DNA from: Chloroflexota bacterium
GTDB taxonomy: Bacteria; Chloroflexota; Anaerolineae; Aggregatilineales; Phototrophicaceae
Direction: 5' to 3'
Length of the DNA: 60,782 bases
Assembly: GCA_028875185.1 (NCBI GenBank)
Contig: JAPPFH010000010.1
Location: forward strand, 1-60,782
Made by a program: the position numbers and the translations under genes. Shown in pieces: positions 42,568-51,787 of this stretch. The notes under the pieces are model-generated. The model saw nothing but the letters and a program-made list of their open reading frames with translations, was not told where the DNA came from and ran no database searches. Numbering within the stretch: position 1 is the first letter of the stretch; every line of letters begins with the position of its first letter.

Positions 42568-43794
42568 TCATCCTACCGGGATGACTAAATCCTTTCGGAA
42601 TGGCGTCAGCGATACAAGTTCACCCTTGCCATCAACCACGAAGAGGTCTTCAATTCGCGCGCCGAAGCCGCGTTCAGGATAATACAAGCCGGGTTCGATG
42701 GTCAAGACATTTCCAATTTGGCAGAAATCATCGCGGCGCAAATGACTGATCGACGGGCGCTCGTGAATATCGATGCCAACGCCATGCCCCAAACTGTGGA
42801 CGTAACCCTCCATCGTGCTTGGATGCGTTCTGGTAGTCGCATGCCCAGCCTTCTCAAAATGATCGAGAACCGCTTCTTGCATCAGATGCGTCGGTTTGTT
42901 GAGGCCGAACGCCTCAACTGAAATATCGAATGCTTCCATCACCGTATCGTAAACCTCGCGCACTTCGGGCGGCGCGTAGCCGATGCACCAGGTGCGTGTC
43001 ATATCGTGGTGATAGCCGCCGCCCAGCTCGCGCGGGAAGAGATCAAATACGATGGCCTGTCCCACTCGCAGAGGCATAGCAGCCTCGCCGCGACTATGCG
43101 GGAAACCGGCATCGCGCCCTTGAGCGAAGATCATATTCGTGTCTTCCAAGCCGCGCGCCATCAGTTCGCGCCGCACCAGGTTTTTCACATCGCCGATGGT
43201 CACGCGCGCCCGGTCTTCATTGATCAGGCAACTGCCATCGCGCCGCAAACCGGCGATGAAATCCCAGGCGAGCGCCATCACGGCGTTGGCGCGCGCCGCA
43301 ACCGCTTTGATACGCGCGATCTCGTCCTCGTCCTTCGTGAGCATCGCCTCTTCGATCAGCGTATTCTCGGCTTCAGCCAGAAACTCATATTGCGCCAAGT
43401 CTGCTTTTAATGATTCGTAGAGCGCGATCGTCTGGTTGACTTGCCAGGTCCCGTAAAGGCCGATGCGCCCAGCACGCAAGCCAAGGCGGCGCAAGACATC
43501 GGACCAATGCAGCACGGTCGCTCTTATGCTGTCGCCTTCGGCTTCTTTGTAGCGGTCATAGAAACCGAGCTCGACATCAGTCAGTACATCAATGCGGGCT
43601 TTCACCGCCTCTTCCAATTCCATCCGATTGCAGACGAGCAGCGCCGGCTTGTCCGCGACTTTGAATATAGAGCCATGCGTGATGCGGGCGCCATCGCTGA
43701 GGTAATAGCGCGCCGTGTTGAATTCTTCGCCGCCAGTCACGATGAACGCGTCCAACTCACGTTCGCGCATCAGCCGATCAATGTCAGACTTCAT
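42568..43794 (-). CDS. M24 family peptidase (Xaa-Pro aminopeptidase-like)
   Basis: 408 residues: N-terminal creatinase-type domain and C-terminal pita-bread catalytic domain. Metal ligands visible in IVFDLFPRELGG (Asp), YHHDMTRTW (Asp), HSLGHGVGIDIHERP (His), VLTIEPGLYY (Glu) and GARIEDLFVV (Glu). Removes an N-terminal residue ahead of proline, or acts as a related dipeptidase. GGAGGAG precedes the ATG at 43794. Upstream of the NADP reductase in the same direction. Confidence 0.9.
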   Translation of the reverse strand: MKSDIDRLMRERELDAFIVTGGEEFNTARYYLSDGARITHGSIFKVADKPALLVCNRMELEEAVKARIDVLTDVELGFYDRYKEAEGDSIRATVLHWSDVLRRLGLRAGRIGLYGTWQVNQTIALYESLKADLAQYEFLAEAENTLIEEAMLTKDEDEIARIKAVAARANAVMALAWDFIAGLRRDGSCLINEDRARVTIGDVKNLVRRELMARGLEDTNMIFAQGRDAGFPHSRGEAAMPLRVGQAIVFDLFPRELGGGYHHDMTRTWCIGYAPPEVREVYDTVMEAFDISVEAFGLNKPTHLMQEAVLDHFEKAGHATTRTHPSTMEGYVHSLGHGVGIDIHERPSISHLRRDDFCQIGNVLTIEPGLYYPERGFGARIEDLFVVDGKGELVSLTPFRKDLVIPVG

Positions 43795-43881
43795 CGGTCA
43801 ATCTCCTCCAACAGATGCGAACCGCCAACCATCGATTGGCATCTATGAAGGCACAAGTTTAGCAGGGATTCGGGCAGAATT

Positions 43882-45240
43882 TCAACTGAGGGGCTTTAGC
43901 GCCGCCAGCAAATCTGTCTCTTGCTCGGGCAGGACGGTGCGTGGATCTAACAAAACACGGCCCTCTGCGATGCGCGCGATCACCGGCGGTTTCGCCCGGC
44001 GCATCTTGTGCAGGAGTCCATTGGGCGATTCGCTCTCGATAGCTATCAGCGCGGTTGGCAGTGACGCACCGGGCAGGCTGCCGCCGCCAACAGTCGATTC
44101 GCCTCTGAGGACTTCGCCGCCGAGTTGCGCCGCCCAAGTTTGCGCAGTCTTCCTGATGTCGTCCAGCGAGCGCGATATCATGCGCCAGACCGGTACAGCT
44201 TCCAGCGCCTCATCGCGCCGATAATGGTCCAAAGTGGCGAATAGCGCGGCATAGGTCAACTTGTCGACGCGTAAGGCGCGCGCCAGCGGATGACGCTTGA
44301 GCGTCGCCAGCGCGTCGGCTTTGCCGACGATGACGCCAGCCTGTGGCCCGCCCAGCAGCTTGTCTCCGCTGAAGCAGACCAGATCGACGCCGGCGGCGAC
44401 GCTCTCTTGAACCGTCGGTTCGTGATCGAGGCCAAATTGCGCCGTGTCCATCAGCGCGCCGCTGCCCAGATCGTCGATCGCTAGCAAGCCGCGCTCGCCC
44501 GCTAGCGCGGCCATTTGATTCAGCGACGGCTGCTCGACAAAGCCAACCTGTTTGAAATTGGAGGAATGGACGCGGAGCAGCAGAGCTGAATTGTCGCTCA
44601 GCGCCGCTTCATAATCGGCAATTCGCGTACGATTGGTCGTGCCAACTTCCACCAGTTTTGCGCCGCTCTCTCGCATGATCTCCGGAATGCGGAAGCCGCC
44701 TCCGATCTCTACCAGTTGCCCGCGCGAGATAACTACTTCGCGGCTTTTGGCGAGCGCGCTTAGAATCAGGATCAAAGCGGAGGCGTTGTTGTTGACGACC
44801 AGGGCGTCTTCGGCGCCGGTCAGGTCACGCAGGACGCCGCTAGCGTGCGCCAGACGGCTGCCGCGCGCCCCGGTCTCGAGATCGAATTCCAGCGTATTGT
44901 AGCCGACGGATGCCGCCAACATTGCCGCCCGCGCGCTGTCTGAAAGCGGCGCGCGCCCAAGATTGGTATGGATAATCACGCCGGTTGCGTTGATGACGGG
45001 GCGCAAGGACGGTTTGTACTGGCGCGTTAGCGTGTTCTCGATTTCATGTATCAGATCGCGCTCGCAAACCTCGACCAATGCTGAACCCAAAATCGCCCGC
45101 CGGGCGCCCGAAAGTTGCGCCCGTATCGCCCGAATAACGGATGCGCGACCGTAAGCCTTCACCAGTTCCTGAATGGCGCCGCGCGCGAGCATGGATTCAA
45201 CTGAGGGCAGCTGCCGCAGCCGAGCCTGCTTATCGATCAT
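43882..45240 (-). CDS. selA: L-seryl-tRNA(Sec) selenium transferase
   Basis: 452 residues with the full SelA layout: N-terminal tRNA-binding domain (LRQLPSVESMLARG), INATGVIIHTNLGRAPLSD, the segment EFDLETGARGSR, GSGALMDTAQFGLDHEPTVQ, PLP-Lys in CFSGDKLLGGPQAG (about 292), and the C-terminal LLHKMRRAKPPVIARI. It converts Ser-tRNA(Sec) to Sec-tRNA(Sec), so the organism probably makes selenoproteins. selB, selD and selC are not in the window. It overlaps the end of the upstream membrane-protein gene by 11 bp. Confidence 0.93.
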   Translation of the reverse strand: MIDKQARLRQLPSVESMLARGAIQELVKAYGRASVIRAIRAQLSGARRAILGSALVEVCERDLIHEIENTLTRQYKPSLRPVINATGVIIHTNLGRAPLSDSARAAMLAASVGYNTLEFDLETGARGSRLAHASGVLRDLTGAEDALVVNNNASALILILSALAKSREVVISRGQLVEIGGGFRIPEIMRESGAKLVEVGTTNRTRIADYEAALSDNSALLLRVHSSNFKQVGFVEQPSLNQMAALAGERGLLAIDDLGSGALMDTAQFGLDHEPTVQESVAAGVDLVCFSGDKLLGGPQAGVIVGKADALATLKRHPLARALRVDKLTYAALFATLDHYRRDEALEAVPVWRMISRSLDDIRKTAQTWAAQLGGEVLRGESTVGGGSLPGASLPTALIAIESESPNGLLHKMRRAKPPVIARIAEGRVLLDPRTVLPEQETDLLAALKPLS

Positions 45241-45679
45241 GCGCCAGCTCTCGGTAGCGCAGAAATACCTCTAGCACGACGAACAAGAGGACTACAACCA
45301 AAAAAGCGGGCAGCGAGAGATATCGTGGAATCATAAGCCAAGCACAGATGACCACGACGATGCCGACCCAAACACTGCGCCGAACGACCACGCCGGTAAC
45401 GGGATACGGGTCATTCTTGGACGCCAATAATTGACTTGCCAATAGGACGAGCGGGATTGCTGTACCGGTCACCGCTATCTGCAAGAGAATGAAGAACAGC
45501 CAGATTTCAGCGCCGATACGTGGACGCGCCGACACGACCAAATAAGCCAAGCCACCCCAGCCGCCGATGAATAGCAGCAGCGACGCCAGCAGAACGCCTC
45601 GCTGTTCGCCATCGGCGCGGCGATCCAAAGTTTTGATTAACCTCTGCGGCATGTCTCGAACGGATCGATCGTGGAGCAT
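45230..45679 (-). CDS. Four-span membrane protein, unknown
   Basis: 149 residues from the ATG at 45679; a longer frame to 45769 has no support, and a third ATG lies 9 codons downstream. Four hydrophobic segments, the last two separated by VVRRSVWVGIVVVICAWLMI. Basic, charged N-terminus (RLIKTLDRRADGEQRG). No family recognised. The 11-bp overlap with selA implies co-transcription. No known selenium-metabolism component matches it. Confidence 0.65.
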   Translation of the reverse strand: MLHDRSVRDMPQRLIKTLDRRADGEQRGVLLASLLLFIGGWGGLAYLVVSARPRIGAEIWLFFILLQIAVTGTAIPLVLLASQLLASKNDPYPVTGVVVRRSVWVGIVVVICAWLMIPRYLSLPAFLVVVLLFVVLEVFLRYRELAHDR

Positions 45680-45800
45680 TCGTTGTCGCCTGAACTTACT
45701 GATCAGAGGCGCTGGCTGTGGCCTGCCGCCGCCAAGCCAACTCACGACCATTGTACGCCCAACCTTCAATATAGGCAGACGGGCGAAGGACGAATCGCTC

Positions 45801-47093
45801 TCAACTTAGCCGTTCGAGCAGCGCCTGCGTTTCACTGGATGGTTTGACGCCGAGCTGGCGCTTGAGCAAACGCTCCAGAATCGTATATTGCTGCCGCGCA
45901 TCGGCGTTGCGCCCAAGGTTGATATACATTTGCATGGCGCCACGATGAATGTCTTCACGCTGCGGCGCCTCTCTCAGCGCCCGCGCATAATATCCGAGCG
46001 CCTCCTCCCAGGCCTCCTGGTCCGTCTTCAAGCGCGCCATGCCAATCAGCGCCTCGGCGTACAAAGCTTGCAATTGACTGCGGCGCTCTTCCACCCAGGA
46101 TAATCTCAGCGGGTGCAAGAACGGCGCCTTGTGAATATCAATCGCGCGAAGATAAAGCAGCTCCCGTTCATGCGCGTCGCTGGAGAGCAAAGCGCCTTCC
46201 ATCGCCTGTTCAAAATCGGCCACATCGTAGTGGCGCACGATCTTGTCGCTCGGCACATAAAAGCCGGTGGAGTAGGTGGTCAATTCGTAATTGGCGCCAT
46301 CGTCAACATAAGCGGATATCCGCTCGGTTATTTTGCGTTTGGTCACATGGAAGACATTGGTGGCGTCGCGCACGGATAACTTGGGCCAGAAAATCTCAAA
46401 TATCTGATCGCGCGTGACCAAGGGATTGTCGATGAAATAGAAGAAGAGATTGCGCGGCAAAGCGCCATCCCAACTGCTAACTTCGCGACCGTTGGAAATG
46501 GCATGCCCGCGACCAAAAGCATAGACCTCCAGTTGAGGCTTTAAGCTGGTTTCCTTGGCGAAGAGCAGATTGCTGCTGCGATGTTCCGTTCCCAGCACAA
46601 CCACCTCGTCGCGGTTTACCCAGCTTATCCAAGGATCGTACATCAGCAGACGAGAATTGATCACCAGCTGCGCTTCAGCCGGCAAATTGGCGATCACCGC
46701 GTTCATAAATTGACGGAAATCTTCATCCTGCGGGATCCGATCGAGCTCATCCAAGTACAAAACGACGCGTTCAAGCGCAAGCGCAGCGAGATCGGCGGCG
46801 AGCGCCTCGCCGATTTCCGCGGCGGAGCCTTGCGCCAGGATATTTTCCAGCGATTGACCAAATCCGGCTTTGACATAGCGGATCTCGTCAACCAGTCCGC
46901 GCAGCCAATTTGCCAATGCGCCGGCGCGCTCTGGCAAACGATAATAGAGCAGACCTTCACTGAAGTCGTTTAGGAAATAACTCAAGAAGACATTTCGATG
47001 GTTCGTCCAGGGATAAAGAAGCACTACTTTTTTGCCATGAGAAGACGCCCGGAATGACTCGAAGGAGACACTCGATACTGCGTGCGACAACAT
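45801..47093 (-). CDS. SARP/BTAD-type transcriptional regulator with degenerate ATPase half
   Basis: 430 residues. N-terminal STAND-like ATPase remnant (about 20-165): VVLLYPWTNHRNVFLSYFLN stands where Walker A should be and lacks GKT, while VVLYLDELDRIPQ keeps a Walker B look. An OmpR/SARP-like winged helix (about 190-270, GALPRNLFFYFIDNPLVTRD, FWPKLSVRDATNVFHVTKRK) and a BTAD tetratricopeptide domain (about 285-425, LYAEALIGMARLKTD) follow. Probably a ligand- or protein-responsive activator that no longer hydrolyses ATP. Targets unknown. Confidence 0.8.
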   Translation of the reverse strand: MLSHAVSSVSFESFRASSHGKKVVLLYPWTNHRNVFLSYFLNDFSEGLLYYRLPERAGALANWLRGLVDEIRYVKAGFGQSLENILAQGSAAEIGEALAADLAALALERVVLYLDELDRIPQDEDFRQFMNAVIANLPAEAQLVINSRLLMYDPWISWVNRDEVVVLGTEHRSSNLLFAKETSLKPQLEVYAFGRGHAISNGREVSSWDGALPRNLFFYFIDNPLVTRDQIFEIFWPKLSVRDATNVFHVTKRKITERISAYVDDGANYELTTYSTGFYVPSDKIVRHYDVADFEQAMEGALLSSDAHERELLYLRAIDIHKAPFLHPLRLSWVEERRSQLQALYAEALIGMARLKTDQEAWEEALGYYARALREAPQREDIHRGAMQMYINLGRNADARQQYTILERLLKRQLGVKPSSETQALLERLS

Positions 47094-47239
47094 CGCTTTA
47101 CCTTTCGATGCGCATCATAAGGCGCCGACGCAGCAACATTTCTAAAACAAATAGCTTCAAACACAATGTTCGCGCGCTGGCGACGGTCAGCGTATGTTAC
47201 CACAATTGTCATAGCCGCCAAAATAGTTTCAAACCTGGG

Positions 47240-47323
47240 GTGTGGTGAATGTGTTGATATATCCCTTGTTTCCCCCACCCTAAATCCCTCCCCCAAAATG
47301 AGGGAGGGACTTCAAAAGCCCGT
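47240..47323. repeat. Partial copy of the 126-bp dispersed element
   Basis: Inverted relative to 40717-40842: GTGTGGTGAATGTGTTGATA, then the palindrome ATCCCTCCCCCAAAATGAGG and CTTCAAAAGCCCGT, where similarity stops abruptly. The rest of the 47094-47427 gap holds nothing recognised. Confidence 0.8.
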
Positions 47324-47427
47324 GGCCGCTTGCTCCAGCCCAGCGCCTGTGACGCGAGATGATTCGCGAAAATATCGTCTCTCGAATTTGAGGATACGGC
47401 CGGCGCCTGGCGACGCCGGTTGTGAAG

Positions 47428-47952
47428 TTAAGACTCGGCAATCTCTACGGAGGTAATCATATCGGCGGCTATCGAGGCATTCGGACGCTGTGGGTCAATC
47501 CGCTGCAGCGCGTCAAGCACAGCCAGGCTGGGCGCATCGGCAACCCGCCCAAAGACAGCGTGATTGCCATCGAGATGCGGCGTTGGCGCGAAGGTGATGA
47601 AGAACTGGGAGCCGTTGGTATTGGGACCGGCGTTGGCCATGCTGAGCGTACCCGGCGCGTCATGGCGGATTTGAAGCGCCGCCGGCTCGTCATCCCAACG
47701 GTAACCGGGACCGCCGCGCCCCGTGCCGGTGGGGTCGCCGCCCTGCGCCATAAAGCCATCCAAAACGCGGTGGAAGACGACGCCATCGTAAAAGCCGTCG
47801 CGCGCGAGGAAGACAAAGTTGTTCACAGTAATGGGCGCGCGGTCTGCGAAGAGCTCGATGTTGACCGCGCCTTTGCTGGTGTTCATGAGGGCGCGGTAGG
47901 TCTTCTTTGGGTCGATTTGCATGGCGGGCGGGCTGGCGTATTGCTTGGGCAT
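47428..47952 (-). CDS. ppiB: Cyclophilin-type peptidyl-prolyl cis-trans isomerase
   Basis: 174 residues from ATG 47952, which has GGAG upstream; the open frame extends further but without homology. Cyclophilin motifs: [20 protein letters not shown] (catalytic Arg), [49 protein letters not shown]. Catalyses proline isomerisation during folding. No signal peptide, so cytoplasmic. Divergent from the T5orf172-like membrane protein. Confidence 0.92.
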   Translation of the reverse strand: MPKQYASPPAMQIDPKKTYRALMNTSKGAVNIELFADRAPITVNNFVFLARDGFYDGVVFHRVLDGFMAQGGDPTGTGRGGPGYRWDDEPAALQIRHDAPGTLSMANAGPNTNGSQFFITFAPTPHLDGNHAVFGRVADAPSLAVLDALQRIDPQRPNASIAADMITSVEIAES

Positions 47953-48138
47953 GGGGAGGCTCCTGTTTGGGATTGGTTGAAGTAGGTGGGGAGGGTAGCA
48001 GATAAGGGGCGACAGGGACAGTGCGCCATACACCCCGGCTGATGGCATCGGGAGACTGCACAGGCGGCGCTTGGCTAGACAGTCGCCAGGTCTTGCGCTA
48101 TATTGACTTAGCTTTATTGTCATGGAGGGTGAATCGCT

Positions 48139-49176
48139 TTGCAGACGCGGTGGAAGATATCGAACATCCCTGTCAATCGTTGCGAGAGACTGCCCAGTCT
48201 TCGGAGCCCGAAGGGTTACGTCTGCATCCTCCATGACTTGAAGACCGGCAATTACTTTATTGAGAGCGCCGATCTTCCCAGATCTCTCATAAAGTTTTGG
48301 CGCAACAAATCGCCGAAACGATATAAGCTAGTTCGCATACTAAGGGCGGACGAAGCGGTTAGACTAAGGAAGCATCTCCATCAACGGTATAAGAAATTCT
48401 GGATTCGCAACCACCGTGGCTGGTTTCGTTTGGACAGCGCGCAATTGCGCGACCTGGATCAGTTCATCGCGCGCTGTTCGCGGCATATCGATGTTTCCTC
48501 AGAACAGTTGGAACGCTGGAATCTGAAGTATTTTGCGGGCGGCTTTTATAAGCATTTGCCAAAACAGCGACTGCCGAGCGGTTATGTTTATGTCTTAAAG
48601 GATCATTACACCGAAGACTACAAAATCGGGTATACGAGTCATCCCCTCAAGCGCATCAAGTATTTGGAGGAAAAGGCATCAGGCGATGTGGAATATGTTC
48701 ACATCCTGCAAAGCGAGCGAGTGAAAGAAACCGAGGCCTATCTGCACAAGCGATTTCAAACCAGCCGAACGCGCCCGTACAAGAACTGGGAATGGTTTCA
48801 ACTGGGCGATGCGCATTTGCAAGAGATCAAGCAACTTGCTACTGGTCCGCGTGACGCAGAAGAAGCGCCGGCGCAAAGGAGGGCAGCCGAGCCTCAACGT
48901 GGTCATGCTCCGCCGCGTCCAACTCAAAATCATTCAGTTGAACGGCGGCGAGCCACAAATACAAGCGAGGATACACAACCAGTTGCGACGACGCGCGGAC
49001 GGGAACGATCTAGCAGTCGCGCAAGAAGAATACGCGGCTTGTCAATTTGGATCAGCACAGTCTTGATTGTTGTAGTCTTGCTTTATATCGCGATTATGAC
49101 GCAAGAGGGCAACTCGGCTTTGCAGACGCTTGCCAACCCGATACAGACCGCCGTGGCGGTCTTGACATCCCGGTAG
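48139..49176 (+). CDS. Membrane-anchored protein with two T5orf172 (GIY-YIG-like) domains
   Basis: 345 residues from TTG 48139, supported by GGAGGG ending 9 bases upstream. Domain 1 (about 26-111, [20 protein letters not shown]) is degenerate. Domain 2 (about 148-232) has the T5orf172/Mug113 signature: [46 protein letters not shown], keeping the Lys-Ile-Gly, Arg and Glu of the GIY-YIG fold. A basic Arg/Ser/Pro linker and one membrane helix (301-320) follow, with a short tail outside. Paralogous at its N-terminus and TM region to the gene at 53940. Function unknown; nucleic-acid binding at the membrane is possible. Confidence 0.72.
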   Translation: MQTRWKISNIPVNRCERLPSLRSPKGYVCILHDLKTGNYFIESADLPRSLIKFWRNKSPKRYKLVRILRADEAVRLRKHLHQRYKKFWIRNHRGWFRLDSAQLRDLDQFIARCSRHIDVSSEQLERWNLKYFAGGFYKHLPKQRLPSGYVYVLKDHYTEDYKIGYTSHPLKRIKYLEEKASGDVEYVHILQSERVKETEAYLHKRFQTSRTRPYKNWEWFQLGDAHLQEIKQLATGPRDAEEAPAQRRAAEPQRGHAPPRPTQNHSVERRRATNTSEDTQPVATTRGRERSSSRARRIRGLSIWISTVLIVVVLLYIAIMTQEGNSALQTLANPIQTAVAVLTSR

Positions 49177-49363
49177 CTAACACGAATCGGATCATCGCTG
49201 TTGGTCTCGGCTTGCGTTAGACTCGTGCGAACAGCCCCAATACGCACAAGTCGCGGGAATAATCGAAATGACCAGCCTCGCCCCCTTCCAGCGCCAATTC
49301 AGCGAAAATTGCGCTCTATGCTAGAATCCTAGGCTATTGTTTCACTAGACCTTGGCATCCCCA

Positions 49364-51787
49364 ATGTCCCAACTAACCTCCCTCTTCCAAACACTCCCCT
49401 ACGGACCCGCGCCCGAATCGGCGGACGCCGCTGAAGCCTGGCTTGACGCGCGCGAGCGCAAGTTCGATCTCTTCGTCAACAACGCCTGGACCGCGCCCGC
49501 CGAGGGTAACACCCTGGCTATCTCCAACCCAGCCCGCGGCGAGCCGCTGGCGCAAGTCGCCGACGCCTCCGCCGCTGATATCGAAGCCGCCGTAGCGGCC
49601 GCTCGCAGCGCTTACCATACCTGGTCGGCGCTGAAGCCACATCAGCGCGCCCGCCATCTCTACGCAATCGCCCGCAACATACAGAAGCATGCCCGTCTGC
49701 TGGCGGTGGTAGAGAGCCTGGACAACGGCAAACCCATCCGTGAAGCGCGCGATATTGATGTGCCGCTGGCCGCTCGTCATTTCTATTATCATGCCGGCTG
49801 GGCGCAGCTGATGGAAACCGAACTCCACGAATATAAATCGCTGGGCGTCGTTGGGCAGGTGATCCCCTGGAACTTCCCGCTCTTGATGCTGGCTTGGAAG
49901 ATCGCGCCGGCGTTGGCGACGGGCAATACGGTCGTCATCAAACCGGCGCCATACACCCCCCTTTCCGCCCTGCTCTTCGCCGAGATCATCGCCGAAGCGG
50001 GCATCCCGCCGGGCGTGGTCAACATTGTCACCGGCGGTGATGAGGCGGGCGCAGCGCTGGTTGCGCACGGAGACCTGGACAAAATCGCTTTCACCGGCTC
50101 GACCGCGGTCGGGCGCGTCATCCGCCGAGCGAGCGCCGGCAGCGGGATAAAGCTGACGCTGGAGCTGGGAGGCAAGTCACCCTTCCTTGTCTTTGACGAC
50201 GCCGACCTTGATGGCGCGATTGAAGGGCTGGTCGACGCGATTTTCTTCAATCAGGGCCAGGTCTGCTGCGCCGGCTCGCGTTTGCTGGTTCAAGAAAACA
50301 TCGCCGATGACTTCCTGGCGCGCCTAAAGCAGCGGATGGCGCGCTTGCGGCTCGGGGACGCGCTGGACAAAGGCATCGATATCGGCGCGGTAATTGACCC
50401 GGTCCAATACGAGGCGATCGACAAATGGGTGCGGCGCGGCATCAGCGAAGGCGCCGATGTTTATCAGCCGGCCTGCGACCTGCCGCCGGATCTGAACGGC
50501 GGCTGCTTCTATCCGCCGACGCTATTAAGCAATCTGGAGGCGTCCGCCGCTGTCGCCCAAGAAGAGATATTCGGTCCGGTTCTGGTGGCGATGAGCTTCC
50601 GAACGCCGAGCGAAGCGGTCGAGTTGGCGAATAATACGCGCTACGGCTTGGCGGCATCGGTCTGGAGCGAAAACATCAGCCTTGCGCTGGAGACGGCGCG
50701 GCAGATCAAGGCGGGCAGCATTTGGATCAACAGCGCTAATCTCTTTGACGCGGCCGCCGGCTTCGGCGGCTACCGGGAGAGCGGTTATGGTCGCGAAGGC
50801 GGGAAAGAAGGCTTGTACGCGTATTTGCGTCCCCGCTGGCAAGGTCGGGCGCGGCCGCAACTGCCTGATCCGCCAGCCGACTGGGGCGCGCATACGCCAC
50901 CGGCGCCTCGCAAACTGGGAGCGGGCTCTATCCCAGCGCTCGAGCTTGATCGTACGGCGAAGCTTTACATTGGCGGCAAGCAGGCCCGTCCGGACGGCAA
51001 CTACACCCGTCAGGTCGTCTCGCCGGCGGGCGCCCTGGTCGGGCAGGTCGGCGATGGCAATCGCAAGGATCTGCGCAACGCGGTGGAAGCGGCGCATTCT
51101 GCGAAGAATTGGGCATATTACGCGCCTCACAATCGAGCGCAGATCCTTTATTACATCGGCGAGAATTTGTCGGCGCGGGCTGATGAATTCGCCGGTCGCA
51201 TCCAGAGCATGACTGAATGCCCGCCCGAAGACGCGCGAACGGAAGTAGACGCTTCTATCGAAAGGCTGTTTCACTGGGCTGCCTTCGCCGACAAGTACGG
51301 CGGCAGCGTCCAGGAGACAACGCTGCGTGGTCTGGTCGCTGTCGTGCATGAACCCTTGGGCGTCATCGGCATCGCCTGTCCGGACGAGTCGCCGCTGTTG
51401 GCTTTCGTGTCCTTGGCGGCGCCGGCGATTTCGCGCGGCAACACGGTCGTCTGCATCCCTTCGCCGCCCTACCCGCTAAGCGCGACCGATCTCTATCAGG
51501 TCTTCGACACGTCGGATTTGCCGGCCGGCGTGGTCAACATCGTCACCGGCGATCGCGATCATCTTACAAAGACGCTGGTCGAGCATGACGATGTCGATAG
51601 CCTCTGGTATTTCGGCGACGCCGAGGGGTGTCGCCAAGTGGAAGCGCGCTCAAGTCACAATATCAAGCGCACCTGGGTCAGCTATGGCATAAAGCGCGAT
51701 TGGCACGATCCCGCGCAAGGCGCCGGCGCTGAATTCCTCCGCGAATCGGTCCAGGTCAAAAACATCTGGGTTCCGACAGGCGCTTAG
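49364..51787 (+). CDS. ALDH16-type double-domain aldehyde dehydrogenase
   Basis: 807 residues, the length of ALDH16 proteins. The N-terminal domain (about 1-490) is a complete ALDH: PWNFPLLMLAWKIAPALATG, IAFTGSTAVGR, LELGGKSPFLVF (general-base Glu), FNQGQVCCAGSR (nucleophile Cys), EEIFGPVLVAMSF. The C-terminal domain (about 515-770) repeats the fold (LYIGGKQARPDGNYTR, VVNIVTGDRDHL) but lacks the catalytic Cys region and the end of the barrel, as in ALDH16. It oxidises an aldehyde with NAD(P); substrate unknown. Its stop overlaps the convergent hydrolase stop by 4 bp. Confidence 0.9.
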   Translation: MSQLTSLFQTLPYGPAPESADAAEAWLDARERKFDLFVNNAWTAPAEGNTLAISNPARGEPLAQVADASAADIEAAVAAARSAYHTWSALKPHQRARHLYAIARNIQKHARLLAVVESLDNGKPIREARDIDVPLAARHFYYHAGWAQLMETELHEYKSLGVVGQVIPWNFPLLMLAWKIAPALATGNTVVIKPAPYTPLSALLFAEIIAEAGIPPGVVNIVTGGDEAGAALVAHGDLDKIAFTGSTAVGRVIRRASAGSGIKLTLELGGKSPFLVFDDADLDGAIEGLVDAIFFNQGQVCCAGSRLLVQENIADDFLARLKQRMARLRLGDALDKGIDIGAVIDPVQYEAIDKWVRRGISEGADVYQPACDLPPDLNGGCFYPPTLLSNLEASAAVAQEEIFGPVLVAMSFRTPSEAVELANNTRYGLAASVWSENISLALETARQIKAGSIWINSANLFDAAAGFGGYRESGYGREGGKEGLYAYLRPRWQGRARPQLPDPPADWGAHTPPAPRKLGAGSIPALELDRTAKLYIGGKQARPDGNYTRQVVSPAGALVGQVGDGNRKDLRNAVEAAHSAKNWAYYAPHNRAQILYYIGENLSARADEFAGRIQSMTECPPEDARTEVDASIERLFHWAAFADKYGGSVQETTLRGLVAVVHEPLGVIGIACPDESPLLAFVSLAAPAISRGNTVVCIPSPPYPLSATDLYQVFDTSDLPAGVVNIVTGDRDHLTKTLVEHDDVDSLWYFGDAEGCRQVEARSSHNIKRTWVSYGIKRDWHDPAQGAGAEFLRESVQVKNIWVPTGA

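Noticed and set aside
47953-48234. N-terminal extension of the cyclophilin to 48234
   Set aside because: The extra 94 residues show no signal peptide or homology and overlap the divergent gene's start; ATG 47952 has a ribosome-binding site.
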